DNA of 64,000 nt from Pseudoflavonifractor intestinihominis (GCF_040096055.1 NZ_JBBMFK010000013.1:1-64000), one strand, 5' to 3'. Numbered from the stretch's first letter, positions 29,970 to 38,415 are shown. The notes: generated by a model from the letters alone, not told the origin. Program-made: numbers and translations.

Positions 29970-32172
29970 ATTCAGCCATGCAAGGTACAAGGGGCCAGAT
30001 GGATTCTGTGTGTTCCTGTATCACACCCAGGACCTGCAGGTACCTGTCGAGGCGAGGACACATAGCAGATACGGAACGGACTGGGCGCTGATCACTGCTG
30101 TGGGATATGGACTGACGGATACCAGCAGTGTGGACGTGGAATTAGAAGGCACGTGGCAGAACTCAAAATACGGCATGCAGCTCAATGTTACTTCATGCCG
30201 GGAGGTGCTGCCCAACACGGCGGCCGGAGCCATCGCCTATTTGAGTTCAGGACTGATCAAAGGCATTGGGCCTGAAACGGCAAAGGCAATCGTGGCTCGT
30301 TTCGGGACGAATGCCATTGCAGTGCTGGACAGTGAGCCGGAAAAACTGCTCGAGGTCAAGGGCATTGCCAAGGCCAAGCTGGAAAAGATCCTGGTATCTT
30401 ACCGGGCAACCAGAAAACTCCGCGATCTGACGGAGTATCTTGCCCCATTCGGCGTGTCGGTCAAGAAGATCGCCAAGATACAAGAGGTGTTTGGCGATGA
30501 CAGCCTGGCCATTGTTCGGCGTGATCCGTTTCAACTGTGTAGAATACGTGGTTTTGGATTCCTGACCGTCGATGAAATCGCACGCAAGACCAAAGTCAGT
30601 CTCAAGAATCCACTGCGCTTTGCAGGTGCCATTGAATTCTTGCTGGATGAAGCAAAGGGAGCCGGGCACCTGTTCCTTCCGCTTGAGAGCCTCTCAGGGC
30701 GATGCTATGACCTGCTCAACCGCGACTGTGAGCAGGAGGTCGTTTCTCTCCAGGACGTCGCTGCGGCGCTGCAGACGGCTCACCAGGAAAAGCGGATCTA
30801 CAATGAGAACGGACGTGTCTATCCGTACTTTGAACGGCACTGCGAGGTTCAGACAGCAAAGCGTCTGGTGTCTATGCTGCTATACGGTGAAGCGCCCACA
30901 ATTCATGGACTGCGCAACGAAATTGAGGTGAGTGAACGCGCTCTGCATCAACAGCTCGCCGATTCTCAGCGCAGGGCCGTGGAACTGTGTCTGACTCAGC
31001 CGGTGTCCATCATAACGGGAGGACCTGGCGTGGGCAAGACTACGACCCTACGGGTGATTCTGGATATCTACCACCGCACGCAGCCGGACAATGAGATCCT
31101 GTTGGTGGCGCCTACCGGCAAAGCCAGCAGACGCATGAGTGAGCAGACTGGATTTCCAGCCTATACGCTCCACGCCGCCATGGGAATCAAGTATGACGAT
31201 GATCTGGAATCAACGGACTTTGATCTGCTGTCTGCGGATTTTGTTGTGGTGGACGAAAGCTCCATGGTGGATATGCGCTTGGCCTACGCGCTATTTGAGC
31301 GCTTAAAGCCAGGGGCGCAGCTGGTGCTGGTGGGAGATCCCGATCAGCTGCCTTCCGTCGGCCCGGGGAATGTGCTGCGTGAGATGATCCGCAGCCAGAT
31401 GATTCCGACAGCCGTGTTGGACATCGTGTTCCGCCAGGCATCCAATAGCCGAATTGCGCTGAATGCGCAGGCGGTCAACCATAACGATACCCGGCTGCAG
31501 TATGGGCCGGATTTTGCGTTTTATGATGTGGCGGACAGTGAAGCGGCAAATCAGCTGATTCTAAAATGCTATTTTGAAGAAGTCTCAAAACACGGCGTAG
31601 AAAATGTGCAGATCCTATCTCCTCAGCGTAGAAAAGGAGTCGTCTGCTCCAATCGCTTGAATGAGCAGATCCGTGAGATAGCGAATCCGCCTCGTATCGG
31701 AGTCCGGGAAATCAAATGCGGAGGAAGGCTGTTTCGGGAAGGAGATCGCATTATCCAAACGAAAAGTGAGGGTGATGTCTCCAACGGAGATGTCGGGGTA
31801 ATCACTGCCATTCGTGAGGATGGCGAGGGGGAACCCACAATCCACATCCGGCTGCTGGACGGTCGAGAGTTCGAGTATTCTGCGGACATGCTGGAAAAAG
31901 TGGATCTCTCATATTGTATCAGCATCCATAAAAGCCAGGGCGCTGAATTCCCGGTAGTCATGATCCCGATACTGAAGGAGCACTACATCATGCTGCGCCG
32001 AAATCTGCTGTATACCGCGATTTCCCGAGCCAAGGTAAAAGTGATCCTGATTGGTCAGAAACAAGCGGTCTTTATGGCCATTCACAAGAGTGATGTGGAC
32101 AAGCGCAATACGATCCTATCCGATCGGATTGTAGCCTACTATGCCCGCGAGAAACAGAATTTGGTTGGTTAA
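29959..32172 (+). CDS. recD2: RecD2-type ATP-dependent DNA helicase
   Basis: ATG 29959 (GGAGGGG upstream), overlapping the previous gene by 11 bases; 737 residues. The N-terminal region has helix-hairpin-helix motifs (GLIKGIGPETAKAIVARFGT, LEVKGIAKAKLEKIL) typical of RecD2. Motif I GGPGVGKTT is near residue 354, motif II VVVDESSMVD near 428, motif III GDPDQLPSVGPG near 458, and the C-terminal UvrD-like motif SIHKSQGAEFP near 653. RecD2 unwinds DNA 5' to 3'. The protein is complete. In this operon it probably supports element replication or repair rather than host RecBCD. Confidence 0.93.
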   Translation: MRCKFSHARYKGPDGFCVFLYHTQDLQVPVEARTHSRYGTDWALITAVGYGLTDTSSVDVELEGTWQNSKYGMQLNVTSCREVLPNTAAGAIAYLSSGLIKGIGPETAKAIVARFGTNAIAVLDSEPEKLLEVKGIAKAKLEKILVSYRATRKLRDLTEYLAPFGVSVKKIAKIQEVFGDDSLAIVRRDPFQLCRIRGFGFLTVDEIARKTKVSLKNPLRFAGAIEFLLDEAKGAGHLFLPLESLSGRCYDLLNRDCEQEVVSLQDVAAALQTAHQEKRIYNENGRVYPYFERHCEVQTAKRLVSMLLYGEAPTIHGLRNEIEVSERALHQQLADSQRRAVELCLTQPVSIITGGPGVGKTTTLRVILDIYHRTQPDNEILLVAPTGKASRRMSEQTGFPAYTLHAAMGIKYDDDLESTDFDLLSADFVVVDESSMVDMRLAYALFERLKPGAQLVLVGDPDQLPSVGPGNVLREMIRSQMIPTAVLDIVFRQASNSRIALNAQAVNHNDTRLQYGPDFAFYDVADSEAANQLILKCYFEEVSKHGVENVQILSPQRRKGVVCSNRLNEQIREIANPPRIGVREIKCGGRLFREGDRIIQTKSEGDVSNGDVGVITAIREDGEGEPTIHIRLLDGREFEYSADMLEKVDLSYCISIHKSQGAEFPVVMIPILKEHYIMLRRNLLYTAISRAKVKVILIGQKQAVFMAIHKSDVDKRNTILSDRIVAYYAREKQNLVG

Positions 32173-32176
32173 GTCC

Positions 32177-32211
32177 GGAGGAACAGGTGGTATCGATGCC
32201 CCTGTTCCTCC
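32177..32211 (+). other. intercistronic hairpin
   Basis: GGAGGAACAGG (32177-32187) pairs perfectly with CCTGTTCCTCC (32201-32211). No T-run follows. It may protect or process the mRNA between recD2 and the next gene. Confidence 0.65.
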
Positions 32212-32234
32212 ATCAGAATGGAGGTTATTTTATC

Positions 32235-33011
32235 ATGACGGAAACTGTGACAAAGAAAATCCCTACGATCAATGCGGTTGAAGGATTTGACCCGGCGGAA
32301 TTTACTCGGCAACTGCCCAACGAAGATGGCAGCACAAGCCTTTATCTGGACGTGAAATACAGACTTCTGTGGTTCCGTCTACACCGGCCCCAGGGCAAGA
32401 TCGTGCCGGATATCGTCCATGTTGACGAGAAGTCGGCTGTTGTGAGCTGCAAGCTGTACGAGGATAAAGCGGATGCCGCCGATCAATTCCTGGCGCAGGC
32501 CTCAGCTCAGAGATTCTGCTCTGAAGAAAAGTACGGCGACCGCTATCTGGAGATTGCTGAAACGGCGGCAATTGGACGCGTGCTGGCGGCTGCCGGTTAT
32601 GGCACACAATTCTGCGGCAATACGGATATGCTGTCCGGCATTATTGCAGATGCACCCATTGAAATGATGGATGCGGAAGAGGATGTGCCGGCGGCTCAGA
32701 TCAGCAGCAGTACAATGCCCCAGCCGGCGCCCGCTTCGGTAACCCCGAGTCCTAAGCCGATTCCCACTACACAGCCGCCCCAGCAGACTACACCCATGTC
32801 TTTGGATGACTATCTGAACACCATGACGCTGGAGGATGCCAAGGCAGTGAAAGTGGATTGTGGCTATAATGCCGGAAAGACGCTGGGCGAGGTGGCGATG
32901 CGGAAACCAAGTGATCTGGATTGGTATGTTCAGAAGTACAATGGGCGAAATCTGGCGCTGAAGGCCGCTGCGATCCTTCTGGTCAATGCGGCAGCTCAGA
33001 GAGCCAGCTAA
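32235..33011 (+). CDS. single-strand-annealing-like protein with ExoX-like C-terminal domain
   Basis: ATG 32235 with GGAGG upstream; 258 residues. The N-terminal domain (TSLYLDVKYRLLWFRLHRPQ, AVVSCKLYEDKADAADQFLA, LEIAETAAIGRVLAAAGYGT) shares the E-T-x-A-I-G-R-A-L-x-x-A-G-Y-G motif of phage annealing proteins of the ERF/Rad52 type. A proline-rich linker (about 165-195) leads to a short domain with GKTLGEVAMRKPSDLDWYVQ, as in the C-terminal domain of exodeoxyribonuclease X-like proteins. Together with the YqaJ exonuclease this looks like a recombination pair. The annealing assignment is inferred. Confidence 0.7.
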   Translation: MTETVTKKIPTINAVEGFDPAEFTRQLPNEDGSTSLYLDVKYRLLWFRLHRPQGKIVPDIVHVDEKSAVVSCKLYEDKADAADQFLAQASAQRFCSEEKYGDRYLEIAETAAIGRVLAAAGYGTQFCGNTDMLSGIIADAPIEMMDAEEDVPAAQISSSTMPQPAPASVTPSPKPIPTTQPPQQTTPMSLDDYLNTMTLEDAKAVKVDCGYNAGKTLGEVAMRKPSDLDWYVQKYNGRNLALKAAAILLVNAAAQRAS

Positions 33012-33042
33012 GGATGCAGCCCGTGAGAAGAGGTGATGCTAT

Positions 33043-34170
33043 ATGGGTGTTTCCAATCATCTGCCATGCAATATTGAAGATGTGGTAGACTTGCTCAGCA
33101 TTCCGGTCGTTCGCAGTTCCGGGACACAACTGCATTGCAGATGTCCGTTCTGTGATGACCGGAAGGCGCACCTCAATATCAATCTGAGCAAAAATGTGTT
33201 TCGCTGCAATCGCTGTGGAACGGGCGGCGGTGTACTGCACCTCTACGCTGAAGTGAATAACATCTCAATAAACACAGCGTATGAGGAACTGTGCCGGATT
33301 TTCCAGTCGGGAGAAAAGGCACCGGAGCATCCAGTCCGCAAGGCTCAGACGAAGGTAAAGCAGAGTAAGCCGGCCCTTGAACTGGCCTCCGTTGAGGCCC
33401 GGGACAATACCTACAGCAACTTGCTCTCCATGCTTTCCCTGGGCACCGCTCACCGGGAATCCCTTTTGGGACGAGGACTCTCTGGCAGCGAAATCATACG
33501 GCTTGGTTATAAAACTACGCCGGCTGTCAGATCCGCTAAAATCGTGACGGAGTTGCTGGAGCGTGGCTGTGACTTGAAAGGTGTGCCTGGTTTCTATGTG
33601 GATGAAGAGACCGGACAGTGGAAACTGGATATTCGAGCCACCGGTATCATGGTTCCGGACAGGAACTGCGAAGGGCAGATTGAGGCTATCCAAATCAGGT
33701 TGGACAAGGATACTCATTCCAAGTTCAACACACTGACCAGTGTGGACAAGTATTATGGGGCGACGGCTTCGTGTTGTCCACATTTTGCTGGTGTAACCGG
33801 TGAGGAAGATGCCGTCTATCTGACGGAGGGCGTGATGAAGGCCGACATTGCTCGATACTTTTCCACAGTTCTGGGCCATCCCTGTGCATTTGTTGGGTTA
33901 ACCGGTGTCTCAAATATCAATCAGTATGTGCGAATGCTTGAGGAACTGAAGCGATTTGGGATCAATACCATCAAAGTTGCCTTCGATATGGATCTCCATG
34001 TGAATGAAAATGTTCGCAAAGCTCGTGATCGAGTGATCCAGGTCGGATGCGAAAATGGATTCGAGGTTATCCCAAAACGCTGGAGTTCGAACTATAAAGG
34101 AATTGATGATCTGCTGCTCTCCTTTATTGAGCGCCGGCGGATCACGGATTCGATTTTTGGAAGGTTATAA
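33043..34170 (+). CDS. CHC2 zinc-finger primase with TOPRIM-like domain
   Basis: 375 residues. The zinc ribbon is CRCPFCDDRKAHLNINLSKN followed by FRCNRCGTGGG (four Cys in two CxxC pairs), as in DnaG-type primases. The segment FAGVTGEEDAVYLTEGVMKA with the later KVAFDMDLHVNENVRKARDR holds the acidic residues of a TOPRIM-like (DUF3854-type) catalytic domain. It lacks the helicase-binding domain of DnaG. Probably makes primers for element replication. It is followed by a terminator. Confidence 0.85.
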   Translation: MGVSNHLPCNIEDVVDLLSIPVVRSSGTQLHCRCPFCDDRKAHLNINLSKNVFRCNRCGTGGGVLHLYAEVNNISINTAYEELCRIFQSGEKAPEHPVRKAQTKVKQSKPALELASVEARDNTYSNLLSMLSLGTAHRESLLGRGLSGSEIIRLGYKTTPAVRSAKIVTELLERGCDLKGVPGFYVDEETGQWKLDIRATGIMVPDRNCEGQIEAIQIRLDKDTHSKFNTLTSVDKYYGATASCCPHFAGVTGEEDAVYLTEGVMKADIARYFSTVLGHPCAFVGLTGVSNINQYVRMLEELKRFGINTIKVAFDMDLHVNENVRKARDRVIQVGCENGFEVIPKRWSSNYKGIDDLLLSFIERRRITDSIFGRL

Positions 34171-34172
34171 GC

Positions 34173-34213
34173 AAAGGGGACTGTGTATGGAGACATACGC
34201 AGCCCCCTTTCTT
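34173..34213 (+). terminator. intrinsic terminator
   Basis: AAAGGGG-CTGTGTATG pairs with CATACGCAG-CCCCCTTT, and the plus strand continues TTTCTTA. It closes the primase transcript. Confidence 0.8.
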
Positions 34214-34238
34214 ACCGTATGAGTGGAGGAATTTAACC

Positions 34239-34391
34239 ATGGAAGAATTGAAAATCTTTTTTTCTGATTTGAATGAGGAGACACAGCAGCGTGTCCTGAA
34301 ATTCTACGGCATTGCTGATCCCAAAGAGGGCAATTTCGATTCGGATATTGTCCCGCTGTTTATCCTGGAATGCCCTGAGGAGGGAATGTGA
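34239..34391 (+). CDS. small hypothetical protein, 50 aa
   Basis: ATG 34239 after GTGGAGGAATTTAACC; TGA at 34389-34391. The product (MEELKIFFSDLNEETQQRVL) is acidic and helical, ending LECPEEGM. The next gene starts one base after its stop codon, so the two are coupled. No family recognised. Confidence 0.65.
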   Translation: MEELKIFFSDLNEETQQRVLKFYGIADPKEGNFDSDIVPLFILECPEEGM

Positions 34392-34392
34392 T

Positions 34393-34998
34393 ATGGGATA
34401 CAGAAGCAACTTCTTGCTGACGGCAAAACCGATGACGGAAGATCTCTATCAGAGAATCAGCGATGAACTGAAACAGTATGTTCCGTACATCATGTGTGAG
34501 TGCATGGAAGACGGGGCTGGGGTTTGGCTGAATGAGGACGATACATGGTATAGCTGCCAGAGTGATATGATTCAGCTCTCCAAAGACTTCCCTGACACTT
34601 TTTTTGAACTGTCTGTCGAAGGTGAAAATCACAACGATGACTGGAGAGCCTATTTTTCCGATGGTAAGTATCAGGTAAACGATGCCCTGCGGCTGTTCTG
34701 GCCATTTATCCCAAATGAACTGCGCGAGGACCACTCGGACGAGGACGCTTTGGACTATGCCGGTTGTGCCAGGCTTGAGCATCTGAAAGTGATAAGGGCA
34801 GCAATTTATCATAGCCTTCGAATACTCTTGGCAAAAGACGAAAAGGACTTTCCGTGGGATGAAGATTTGATCCAGGCAGCTGAGGCTATGTGCAGAAAAT
34901 TCCTTGCATCAAAAGGTTTTGTAGTTCCGGCGGCTGAGCAGCCTGATGGCAAGCAGGAAAAAGACGGAGGAAACGATGATGAACGAGAAAAAACATGA
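34393..34998 (+). CDS. hypothetical mobile-element protein, 201 aa
   Basis: ATG 34393 with GAGGAGGG upstream. A beta/alpha N-terminal domain (MGYRSNFLLTAKPMTEDLYQ, YVPYIMCECMEDGAGVWLNE, FFELSVEGENHNDDWRAYFS) is followed by a helical acidic region and a charged tail. It resembles small phage-type proteins that bind ligands in a ferredoxin-like fold, but I cannot name a family. It overlaps the next gene. Confidence 0.68.
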   Translation: MGYRSNFLLTAKPMTEDLYQRISDELKQYVPYIMCECMEDGAGVWLNEDDTWYSCQSDMIQLSKDFPDTFFELSVEGENHNDDWRAYFSDGKYQVNDALRLFWPFIPNELREDHSDEDALDYAGCARLEHLKVIRAAIYHSLRILLAKDEKDFPWDEDLIQAAEAMCRKFLASKGFVVPAAEQPDGKQEKDGGNDDEREKT

Positions 34999-35215
34999 AC
35001 GCTTTATCCGTATTGTTGAGCGGCGTATGGATGTCCTGATCAACGATTTTGAGAAGTTGGGAAACTGCGCTTCCAAGGTGTCATATGACTATACTGAAGA
35101 AGAGGTCATGTGTATTGTGGAGGAGCTGGAGCGGCAGGTCGCGCTGCTGCGTGAACGCTTTGCCGGAAAGAAGAGCTTTACTCTTTCCGTGGATGCCAAT
35201 ACACCCGAGCAATAG
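34976..35215 (+). CDS. small helical hypothetical protein, 79 aa
   Basis: ATG 34976 (or 34979) after CGGAGGAAACG, overlapping the previous gene by 23 bases. The product (MNEKKHERFIRIVERRMDVL, YTEEEVMCIVEELERQVALL) is a single run of amphipathic helix, possibly a coiled coil. No family recognised. Last gene before a terminator. Confidence 0.65.
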   Translation: MMNEKKHERFIRIVERRMDVLINDFEKLGNCASKVSYDYTEEEVMCIVEELERQVALLRERFAGKKSFTLSVDANTPEQ

Positions 35216-35277
35216 AAAATTTGTACAGAGGCAATTCCGATGATCTGACCAATTGCCCAAGCATTATTGTAAAAGAC

Positions 35278-35314
35278 AAAGACGCCTGTGCTGAGCATAG
35301 GCGTCTTTTATTTT
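35278..35314 (+). terminator. intrinsic terminator
   Basis: AAAGACGCCT pairs with AGGCGTCTTT around a short inner stem (TGCT/AGCA), followed by TTATTTT. Confidence 0.85.
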
Positions 35315-35436
35315 GGGCCCAAGCATAGGTGAGCACCAGAATTACAATGAAAAGGCCGAAGAAAAGGGCAAGGTTCAGTTTACTTTTTCTCCATTTATAT
35401 AAGGGATATTTTATGCTCAGTCAGGAGGTGTTTCTC

Positions 35437-35634
35437 TTGGAACTCTACTCTCGCAGCCAGGCTGCTGCCATGTTGGGAATCACAGTACGGAAACTGGATA
35501 TGCTCCGCGCCAATAGACTGATTGGCTATTACCAGCCATACCCTGGAGGGAAGGTACAGTTTTCGCAGGCCCATATTGAGAAGTATCTCCAGCGGATTGA
35601 AAAGCCGCCCAGGGCAATTACAAAGTCCAGATAG
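35437..35634 (+). CDS. excisionase/AlpA-like HTH protein (Xis-like)
   Basis: TTG 35437 is chosen since AGGAGGTG lies six bases upstream; the in-frame ATG at 35413 has only a weak signal. The 65-residue product (LYSRSQAAAMLGITVRKLDM, LIGYYQPYPGGKVQFSQAHI) is a winged-helix MerR/excisionase-type DNA binder. Such proteins are often recombination directionality factors next to an integrase. It lies 334 bases from the rpsI 3' end, at the edge of the element. No integrase follows. Confidence 0.75.
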   Translation: MELYSRSQAAAMLGITVRKLDMLRANRLIGYYQPYPGGKVQFSQAHIEKYLQRIEKPPRAITKSR

Positions 35635-35764
35635 GTGGTCACCTTATCAGAAAACAGCACACGCGGCAGAAGCCTTGCCACGTGTGCTGTTCTATTACAT
35701 TCAAAAATACTGTATCCTTATCCAAGAGACATAGTCAACTTACTACCATTTTGGGAGGGCACTC

Positions 35765-35812
35765 GTAACCTCTTTTGTAACCTCAAATGTGAAAATTAAG
35801 TTTTGTAACCTC
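35765..35812. repeat. three GTAACCTC direct repeats near the element end
   Basis: Identical octamers at 35765-35772, 35777-35784 and 35805-35812, two of them within TTTTGTAACCTC. They lie between the Xis-like gene and rpsI. They could be arm-type binding sites for an integrase or for the Xis-like protein. Confidence 0.7.
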
Positions 35813-35920
35813 TAAATAACCCTATATATTGTGTCCAAAATTAGTCTAATGAACTATATATAGTACCACGTTGCAACGACGGAATGCGAATGGCAAAAAA
35901 CAAGTTTAGAACAATTAGAT

Positions 35921-35954
35921 AAAAAAATCCCGGAAAACCGAGGTTTTCCGGGAT
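35921..35954 (-). terminator. intrinsic terminator of rpsI
   Basis: On the minus strand ATCCCGGAAAACC pairs with GGTTTTCCGGGAT, followed by seven T (complement of 35921-35927). Confidence 0.95.
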
Positions 35955-35967
35955 AATTTGAAACATT

Positions 35968-36372
35968 TTAGCGCTTGGAGAACTGGGGAGCACGCCGCGC
36001 GGCCTTCAGGCCGTACTTCTTACGCTCCTTCATACGAGGATCGCGGGTCAGGAAGCCGGCGGCCTTCAGAGCGGGACGGAACTCGGGGTCCACGTTCAGG
36101 AGGGCGCGGGCAATGCCGTGACGGATGGCGCCGGCCTGGCCGGTCACGCCGCCGCCCACGACAGTGGCGACGATATCCACCTTGCCGACAGTGCCGGTGG
36201 TGTTCAGGGGCTGACGGACCACCATCTTCAGGGTGTCCAGGCCGAAGTAGTCGTCGATGTCACGGCCGTTGATGGTGATGGCGCCAGTGCCGTTGGGGAA
36301 CAGGTGCACACGGGCCACGGAGGACTTCCGACGGCCGGTGCCGTAGAGATAAGGCTTCTTGCTCTTATACAT
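35968..36372 (-). CDS. rpsI: 30S ribosomal protein S9
   Basis: 134 residues, the normal length. The N-terminal YGTGRRKSSVARVHLFPNGT and the C-terminal ERKKYGLKAARRAPQFSKR are diagnostic. AAGGAGG lies before the ATG. It is cotranscribed with rplM upstream (16-base gap), the standard arrangement. The C-terminal Lys-Arg tail reaches the ribosomal P site. The integrative element lies just beyond its 3' end and leaves the gene intact. Confidence 0.99.
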   Translation of the reverse strand: MYKSKKPYLYGTGRRKSSVARVHLFPNGTGAITINGRDIDDYFGLDTLKMVVRQPLNTTGTVGKVDIVATVVGGGVTGQAGAIRHGIARALLNVDPEFRPALKAAGFLTRDPRMKERKKYGLKAARRAPQFSKR

Positions 36373-36388
36373 AGTTCAGTTTTCCTCC

Positions 36389-36820
36389 TTATTCCGCGGT
36401 CCAGGCCTCGGGCTTCTGGGCGGCCTGGTTGTGCTCAGCGCCGCGATAGATGTGAAGCCGGGTCAGAGAGTCCTTGGTGACGATGTTGCGGGGCATCATG
36501 CCGCGGATGGCCACCTTCATGGCCAGCTCGGGCTTCTCCTGCATCAGGATGCGGTACTTGGTCTCCTTGAGGCCGCCGGGATAGCCGGAGTGGGTGCGAT
36601 AGAACTTCTGCTCGCCCTTCTTGCCGGTCAGGACAGCCTTCTCGGCGTTGATGATGACCACGTAGTCGCCGCAGTCAGCGTGAGGAGTGTACTCGGGCTT
36701 GTGCTTGCCGCGCAGCAGGTTGGCGGCGGTGGCAGCGGTCTTGCCTAGGGGCTTACCGGCCGCATCGAGGATGTACCACTTGCGGACGATGTTTCCCTTG
36801 TTGGCCATAAAAGTGGACAT
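36389..36820 (-). CDS. rplM: 50S ribosomal protein L13
   Basis: 143 residues from ATG 36820 (GGAGG at spacing 8). RKWYILDAAGKPLGKTAATA, LLRGKHKPEYTPHADCGDYV and MMPRNIVTKDSLTRLHIYRG are L13 signatures. It binds 23S rRNA early in 50S assembly. First gene of the rplM-rpsI operon, under a consensus promoter and a structured leader. Confidence 0.99.
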   Translation of the reverse strand: MSTFMANKGNIVRKWYILDAAGKPLGKTAATAANLLRGKHKPEYTPHADCGDYVVIINAEKAVLTGKKGEQKFYRTHSGYPGGLKETKYRILMQEKPELAMKVAIRGMMPRNIVTKDSLTRLHIYRGAEHNQAAQKPEAWTAE

Positions 36821-36875
36821 AGGTGAAACCTCCATTGCTTTTATATCTTCCAAATCTGGACTTAACAGAATCAAA

Positions 36876-36897
36876 GCTCCACCTGTACAAGTGGAGC
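36876..36897 (-). promoter_or_regulatory. rplM leader hairpin (L13 leader candidate)
   Basis: On the minus strand GCTCCAC and GTGGAGC pair at the very start of the transcript. L13 leaders that autoregulate rplM-rpsI are known in Firmicutes. Position and shape fit, but the rest of the consensus was not verified. Confidence 0.55.
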
Positions 36898-36904
36898 GTT
36901 TTGT

Positions 36905-36933
36905 ATTATAATGCACTCGTTTCAAACTGTCAA
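36905..36933 (-). promoter_or_regulatory. consensus promoter of rplM-rpsI
   Basis: Minus strand TTGACA, 17-base spacer, TATAAT: a perfect match to the sigma-A consensus. Confidence 0.95.
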
Positions 36934-37058
36934 CGGCTTTTTTCATGTTTTTAATTTATAAATATGAAATCTCCGTTTTTCTCTCGTTTTCTTCCTTATA
37001 CTCTCTCATACTAATTTTCATTTTTTAATTTATTTTCGTCAAAAAGTGAGGTTTCCCT

Positions 37059-37832
37059 ATGAACACCAAGCTCCTGAGCTACGTCCGCCGCTGCGTGGAG
37101 GACTACGACATGATCAAGCCCGGCGACCGGATCGCCGTGGGCGTGTCCGGCGGAAAGGACTCCGTCACCCTGCTGGCAGCCCTGGCAGGCCTGCGCACCT
37201 TCTACCCCGTGCCCTTCACCGTGGAGGCCTTCACCCTGGACATGGGCCATGTGGACGGCGGCGAGGGCATGGACTTCACCCCGGTGGCAGAGTTCTGCAA
37301 GACCCTGGACGTGCCGTACACCATCCTGCCCTCGGAGATCCACCACATTATCTTTGACCTGCGGAAGGAGAAGAATCCCTGCTCCATGTGCGCCAAGATG
37401 CGACGGGGCGCCCTCCACAACGCCCTGATGGACCACGGCATCCACAAGATCGCCCTGGGCCACCACTTTGACGACGCAGTGGAGACCTTCTTTCTCTCCC
37501 TCTTCTACGAGGGCCGCATCTCCTGCTTCCAGCCGGTGACCTACCTGGACCGGACCGACATCGTGCAGATCCGCCCCCTTCTCTATTTAAGCGAGGCCAG
37601 CATCCGCACCATCGCCACAAAGGAGGGCTACCCAGTGGTCCACAACCCCTGCCCCGCCGACGGCTTCACCAAGCGGCAGGAGATCAAGGAGCTGGTCCAC
37701 AGACTGGACAAGCAGTATCCCGGCCTGAAGCAGCGGGTGCTGGGGGCTATGCAGCGGCTCCCCCTCCCCGAGTGGGGCCCGGTGAATCCCCGCCGCCGTC
37801 CCCTGCCCGACGTGGGAGGCGAACAGCCGTGA
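37059..37832 (+). CDS. TtcA-family tRNA thiolation protein
   Basis: 257 residues with GAGGT about eight bases upstream. The PP-loop SGGKDSVTLLAAL (residues about 30-42) binds ATP. The CSMCAKMRRGAL motif is the paired Cys of the TtcA group that holds an iron-sulfur cluster or persulfide, and GHHFDDAVETFFLSLFY completes the ATPase core. By family it would thiolate a tRNA cytidine (position 32) or a related base. It is divergent from rplM and overlaps the next gene by GTGA. Confidence 0.88.
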   Translation: MNTKLLSYVRRCVEDYDMIKPGDRIAVGVSGGKDSVTLLAALAGLRTFYPVPFTVEAFTLDMGHVDGGEGMDFTPVAEFCKTLDVPYTILPSEIHHIIFDLRKEKNPCSMCAKMRRGALHNALMDHGIHKIALGHHFDDAVETFFLSLFYEGRISCFQPVTYLDRTDIVQIRPLLYLSEASIRTIATKEGYPVVHNPCPADGFTKRQEIKELVHRLDKQYPGLKQRVLGAMQRLPLPEWGPVNPRRRPLPDVGGEQP

Positions 37833-38356
37833 AAATCGCGGTGATGGGCTACTCGGGCGCGGGGAAATCCACCCTGTCCAGGGTGCTCTCCCAGCGGCTG
37901 GACCTGCCCCTGCTCCACCTGGACAAGATGCAGTTCACCGCCAACTGGCAGGAGCGGGACCGGGCGGAGGCCCTGGCCATGGTGGAGGCATTCATGTCCC
38001 GGGACAGCTGGGTCATCGACGGCAACTACTCCGGGTTCCTTCAGGAGCGCAGGCTGGAGGAGGCCGACCTCATCCTCTTTCTGGACCTCCCCCGGCTCAC
38101 CTGCCTGCGCCAGGCCTGGGGACGGTACCGCCAGTTTCGCGGCCAGGTGCGGGAGAGCGCCGCCGACGGATGCTGTGAAAAGTTCGATCTGGAATTTTTC
38201 CGCTGGTTGGTGTGGGACGGGCGCAGCAGAAAACGGAGGGCCCGGTACCGGAGCCTCATGGCCCAGTACAGCGCAAAGGCCGTGGTGCTGAAAAACCGGG
38301 CCCAGATCCAGGCCTTCCTGGCCCGTTTCCCGGAGTCCGCTCCTACATCCCTCTGA
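37829..38356 (+). CDS. P-loop kinase of the adenylate-kinase/topology-modulation group
   Basis: GTG 37829 overlaps the TtcA stop codon by four bases, with GGGAGG upstream. The 175-residue protein has Walker A GYSGAGKST at residues 7-15, a lid-like segment (WVIDGNYSGFLQERRLEEAD) and an Arg-rich C-terminus (RSRKRRARYRSLMAQYSAKA). This matches the small kinases annotated as topology modulation proteins or FlaR-like; the substrate is unknown. Coupled to the tRNA gene and ended by a terminator. Confidence 0.85.
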   Translation: MKIAVMGYSGAGKSTLSRVLSQRLDLPLLHLDKMQFTANWQERDRAEALAMVEAFMSRDSWVIDGNYSGFLQERRLEEADLILFLDLPRLTCLRQAWGRYRQFRGQVRESAADGCCEKFDLEFFRWLVWDGRSRKRRARYRSLMAQYSAKAVVLKNRAQIQAFLARFPESAPTSL

Positions 38357-38363
38357 GAAGCAC

Positions 38364-38398
38364 GCCCCCGGCTGTCCTGACGGACGGCCGGGGGCATT
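38364..38398 (+). terminator. intrinsic terminator
   Basis: GCCCCCGGCTGTCC (38364-38377) pairs with GGACGGCCGGGGGC (38382-38395) with a one-base mismatch, followed by ATTTG. It separates the convergent gldA gene. Confidence 0.75.
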
Positions 38399-38415
38399 TG
38401 TATGCTGCATTTCGC

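Larger units (their letters stand above)
35635..35967. other. junction between mobile element and core chromosome
   Basis: No gene. It holds a hairpin (AACAGCACACG 35653-35663 with CGTGTGCTGTT 35681-35691), then three GTAACCTC repeats at 35765, 35777 and 35805, then an AT-rich stretch and the rpsI terminator. GC content rises sharply after 35.96 kb. The element end and its attachment site should lie here. Confidence 0.7.
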
